Source: NZQO01 sp002693605
GTDB lineage: Bacteria > Bacteroidota > Bacteroidia > Flavobacteriales > Flavobacteriaceae
Assembly (NCBI GenBank): GCA_963972105.1
Contig: CAXAVH010000031.1
Coordinates: 1-26,003, forward strand
Reading direction: 5' to 3'
DNA length: 26,003 nt
Both the position numbers and the translations under genes were made by a program. How positions within the stretch are numbered: position 1 is the stretch's first letter; each line of letters starts with the position of its first letter. The notes beneath the pieces are model-generated. The model ran no database searches. It worked only from the letters and a program-made list of their open reading frames with translations, and was not told where the DNA came from. This document shows positions 24,344 to 26,003 of the stretch, piece after piece.

Positions 24344-24361
24344 CTTTTGAAAAGTAGTTGT
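24340..24361. promoter_or_regulatory. ACAACT-N10-AGTTGT inverted repeat overlapping the nrdJ -33 region
   Basis: ACAACT (24340-24345) is mirrored by AGTTGT (24356-24361). The site overlaps the likely -33 element of nrdJ and the right end of the larger symmetric repeat, so it is placed to act as an operator. Confidence 0.4.
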
Positions 24362-24391
24362 TGAACCACCCTTAGTCTTTCCCTATATTTA
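24361..24391 (+). promoter_or_regulatory. Candidate nrdJ promoter
   Basis: TTG (24361-24363) is followed after 20 bases by TATATTTA (24384-24391), one mismatch from TAnnTTTG. The nrdJ ATG is 42 bases further on. Confidence 0.5.
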
Positions 24392-24433
24392 CCCCATAGA
24401 AAACGACTTCATTAACCTCATAAAACTTACTCT

Positions 24434-26003
24434 ATGCAAATAGAAGCTACCGCCAAAGACCCCAAGACCTACACGCAAGAAGAAGCTTTTGAAGCTTCCG
24501 TGGCGTATTTTAAAGGCGATGATCTTGCCGCCCGCGTCTGGGTAAATAAGTACGCCCTGAAAGACTCGGAAGGGAACTTATACGAAAAGACCCCCAATGA
24601 CATGCACCGTCGCATTGCGAAGGAAATAGCGCGCATAGAACAGCGCTACCCCAACCCGATGACCGAAGACGAGGTCTTCGACCTTATCAAGGACTTCAAG
24701 TATATCGTTCCGCAGGGTAGCCCGATGGCCGGTATAGGCAATCCGTACCAAATTGCATCGCTCTCCAACTGTTTCGTAATAGGGAACCCTGGCAATAGCG
24801 ACTCGTACGGCGGGGTAATGAAAATAGACCAGGAACAGGTTCAATTAATGAAGCGTCGCGGCGGCGTTGGTCATGACCTTTCGCACATTCGGCCCAAGGG
24901 CTCGCCCGTTAAGAATTCGGCACTTACCTCTACGGGCATCGTTCCGTTTATGGAACGCTATTCCAACTCTACCCGCGAGGTGGCACAGGACGGGCGCCGT
25001 GGGGCACTAATGCTTTCGGTATCTATAAACCACCCAGATGCCGAAGATTTTATCGATGCGAAGATGGAACAGGGCAAGGTAACGGGCGCAAACGTTTCCG
25101 TGCGTATAGACGACGGATTTATGCAGGCTGTGAAAGAAGGAAAGTCGTACACTCAGAAATATCCCATTTTCAGCGAGAATCCAAAGAACGAAAAGACCAT
25201 CGAAGCACAAAAACTTTGGAAAAAGATAGTGCACAACGCTTGGAAGAGCGCCGAGCCGGGCATCCTTTTCTGGGACACCATTATTCGCGAGTCGGTGCCA
25301 GATTGCTATGCCGACCTAGGCTACCAGACAGTTTCCACCAATCCATGTGGGGAAATTCCGCTCTGTCCCTATGACTCATGCCGCCTATTGGCCATCAACT
25401 TATTTTCTTATGTAGAAGAAGCATTTACCGAAAAGGCCCATTTCAATTTTGATTTGTTCAAAAAGCACATTGCGGCCGCCCAGCGCATTATGGACGATAT
25501 CATCGACCTGGAACTGGAAAAGGTAGATGCCATTATCAAGAAAATTGACGAAGACCCCGAAACCGAGGTAGTAAAATCTGTTGAACGGAATTTGTGGCTC
25601 AACATTCGCAACAAGGCAGAAGAAGGCCGCAGAACGGGTATCGGCATCACCGCCGAGGGCGATATGCTTGCCGCCCTGGGCATTAAGTACGGGAGCGATG
25701 CCGGAAACGAGTTTTCGGTCGAGATTCACAAGACCATTGCGCTCGAGGCGTATCGCGCTTCGGTACATACGGCTAAGGAACGGGGCGCCTTCGGTATTTT
25801 TGATGCCGATCGCGAAAAGGAAAATCCGTTTATTCTTCGCCTTAAGGAAGCCGATGAAAAACTTTATTATGAAATGCTCGAGTACGGTCGCCGTAACATT
25901 GCCCTGCTCACCATTGCACCCACGGGCACTACCAGCTTAATGACCCAGACCACATCGGGTATAGAGCCAGTTTTCCTTCCCGTGTACAAGCGCCGCCGCA
26001 AGG
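24434..26003 (+). CDS. nrdJ: Adenosylcobalamin-dependent (class II) ribonucleotide reductase, 3' partial
   Basis: The frame runs from ATG at 24434 to the window edge, 523 complete codons. The enzyme reduces ribonucleotides to deoxyribonucleotides using a cobalamin-generated radical, with no oxygen need and no small subunit. Visible motifs include SNCFVIGN (C113, one of the redox cysteines), KRRGGVGHDLSHIRPKGSPV, STNPCGEIPLCPY with C305 and E307 of the active-site loop, and GRRNIALLTIAPTGTTSLM near the end. The second redox cysteine and the C-terminal CxxC region are beyond the window. No cobalamin riboswitch is recognised upstream; instead there are inverted repeats that may be operators. Class II is called from the overall sequence pattern rather than from a cobalamin-specific residue. 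Confidence 0.93.
   Translation, partial: MQIEATAKDPKTYTQEEAFEASVAYFKGDDLAARVWVNKYALKDSEGNLYEKTPNDMHRRIAKEIARIEQRYPNPMTEDEVFDLIKDFKYIVPQGSPMAGIGNPYQIASLSNCFVIGNPGNSDSYGGVMKIDQEQVQLMKRRGGVGHDLSHIRPKGSPVKNSALTSTGIVPFMERYSNSTREVAQDGRRGALMLSVSINHPDAEDFIDAKMEQGKVTGANVSVRIDDGFMQAVKEGKSYTQKYPIFSENPKNEKTIEAQKLWKKIVHNAWKSAEPGILFWDTIIRESVPDCYADLGYQTVSTNPCGEIPLCPYDSCRLLAINLFSYVEEAFTEKAHFNFDLFKKHIAAAQRIMDDIIDLELEKVDAIIKKIDEDPETEVVKSVERNLWLNIRNKAEEGRRTGIGITAEGDMLAALGIKYGSDAGNEFSVEIHKTIALEAYRASVHTAKERGAFGIFDADREKENPFILRLKEADEKLYYEMLEYGRRNIALLTIAPTGTTSLMTQTTSGIEPVFLPVYKRRRK

Noticed and set aside
24138..24433. Cobalamin riboswitch upstream of nrdJ
   Set aside because: The region was checked because nrdJ is B12-dependent, but no B12-box-like GCCACTG segment or extended paired core was seen; it is mostly AT-rich with short inverted repeats.
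1..26003. CRISPR array, phage, transposon or integron
   Set aside because: No regularly spaced direct repeats, transposase, integrase or recombinase genes were seen; gene content is chromosomal.

Overview
The window reads as chromosomal DNA from a member of the Bacteroidota, most likely a Flavobacteriaceae-type marine or environmental flavobacterium. Three things point there. Protein families are typical of the group: fused SecDF, OmpP1/FadL porin, PASTA protein beside RluD, class II ribonucleotide reductase, FG-GAP/ASPIC protein and a TonB receptor with a small CNGxC partner. Most starts lack a Shine-Dalgarno sequence. Several intergenic regions carry the Bacteroidota -7 element TAnnTTTG, some with a TTTG-like -33 element about 19 bases upstream. 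I can name no genus.

Layout: (1) 1-3153, the 3' part of a large FG-GAP/ASPIC protein; (2) 3150-4570, yaaA and a uracil-DNA-glycosylase-family gene on the minus strand, with touching stop and start codons; (3) 4640-6299, a PASTA protein and RluD pseudouridine synthase, overlapping, minus strand; (4) 6400-7877, ddl and coaD, plus strand, divergent from (3); (5) 7946-9845, minus strand: rpsT, tRNA-Glu and proS; (6) 9956-12567, an unusual Gly/Tyr/Trp-rich lipoprotein followed by a FadL-family outer-membrane protein; (7) 12688-17296, plus strand: folE, cysS, yidD, lgt, a DUF192 lipoprotein and an HD-domain protein; (8) 17370-20444, secDF, minus strand; (9) 20750-24137, a three-gene minus-strand locus with its own promoter and terminator; (10) 24434-26003, the 5' part of nrdJ, after an intergenic region with a long symmetric repeat.

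Most of the window is housekeeping: translation (proS, cysS, rpsT, tRNA-Glu, rluD), cofactors (coaD, folE), cell wall and envelope (ddl, PASTA protein, lgt, yidD, secDF) and DNA precursors (nrdJ). No phage, transposon, integrase or CRISPR array was seen.

The most interesting part is region 9. Its TonB-dependent receptor carries a CxxxM motif and an HxM motif, 181 residues apart, matching what I recall of the copper site of OprC/NosA-type receptors. It lies between a small membrane-anchored CNGxC protein and a lipoprotein with two Met/His clusters resembling YtkA/FixH-like domains. Together they look like a compact copper-acquisition locus. This assignment is inferred from motifs and gene order. 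The second most interesting signal is the symmetric four-element inverted repeat upstream of nrdJ.
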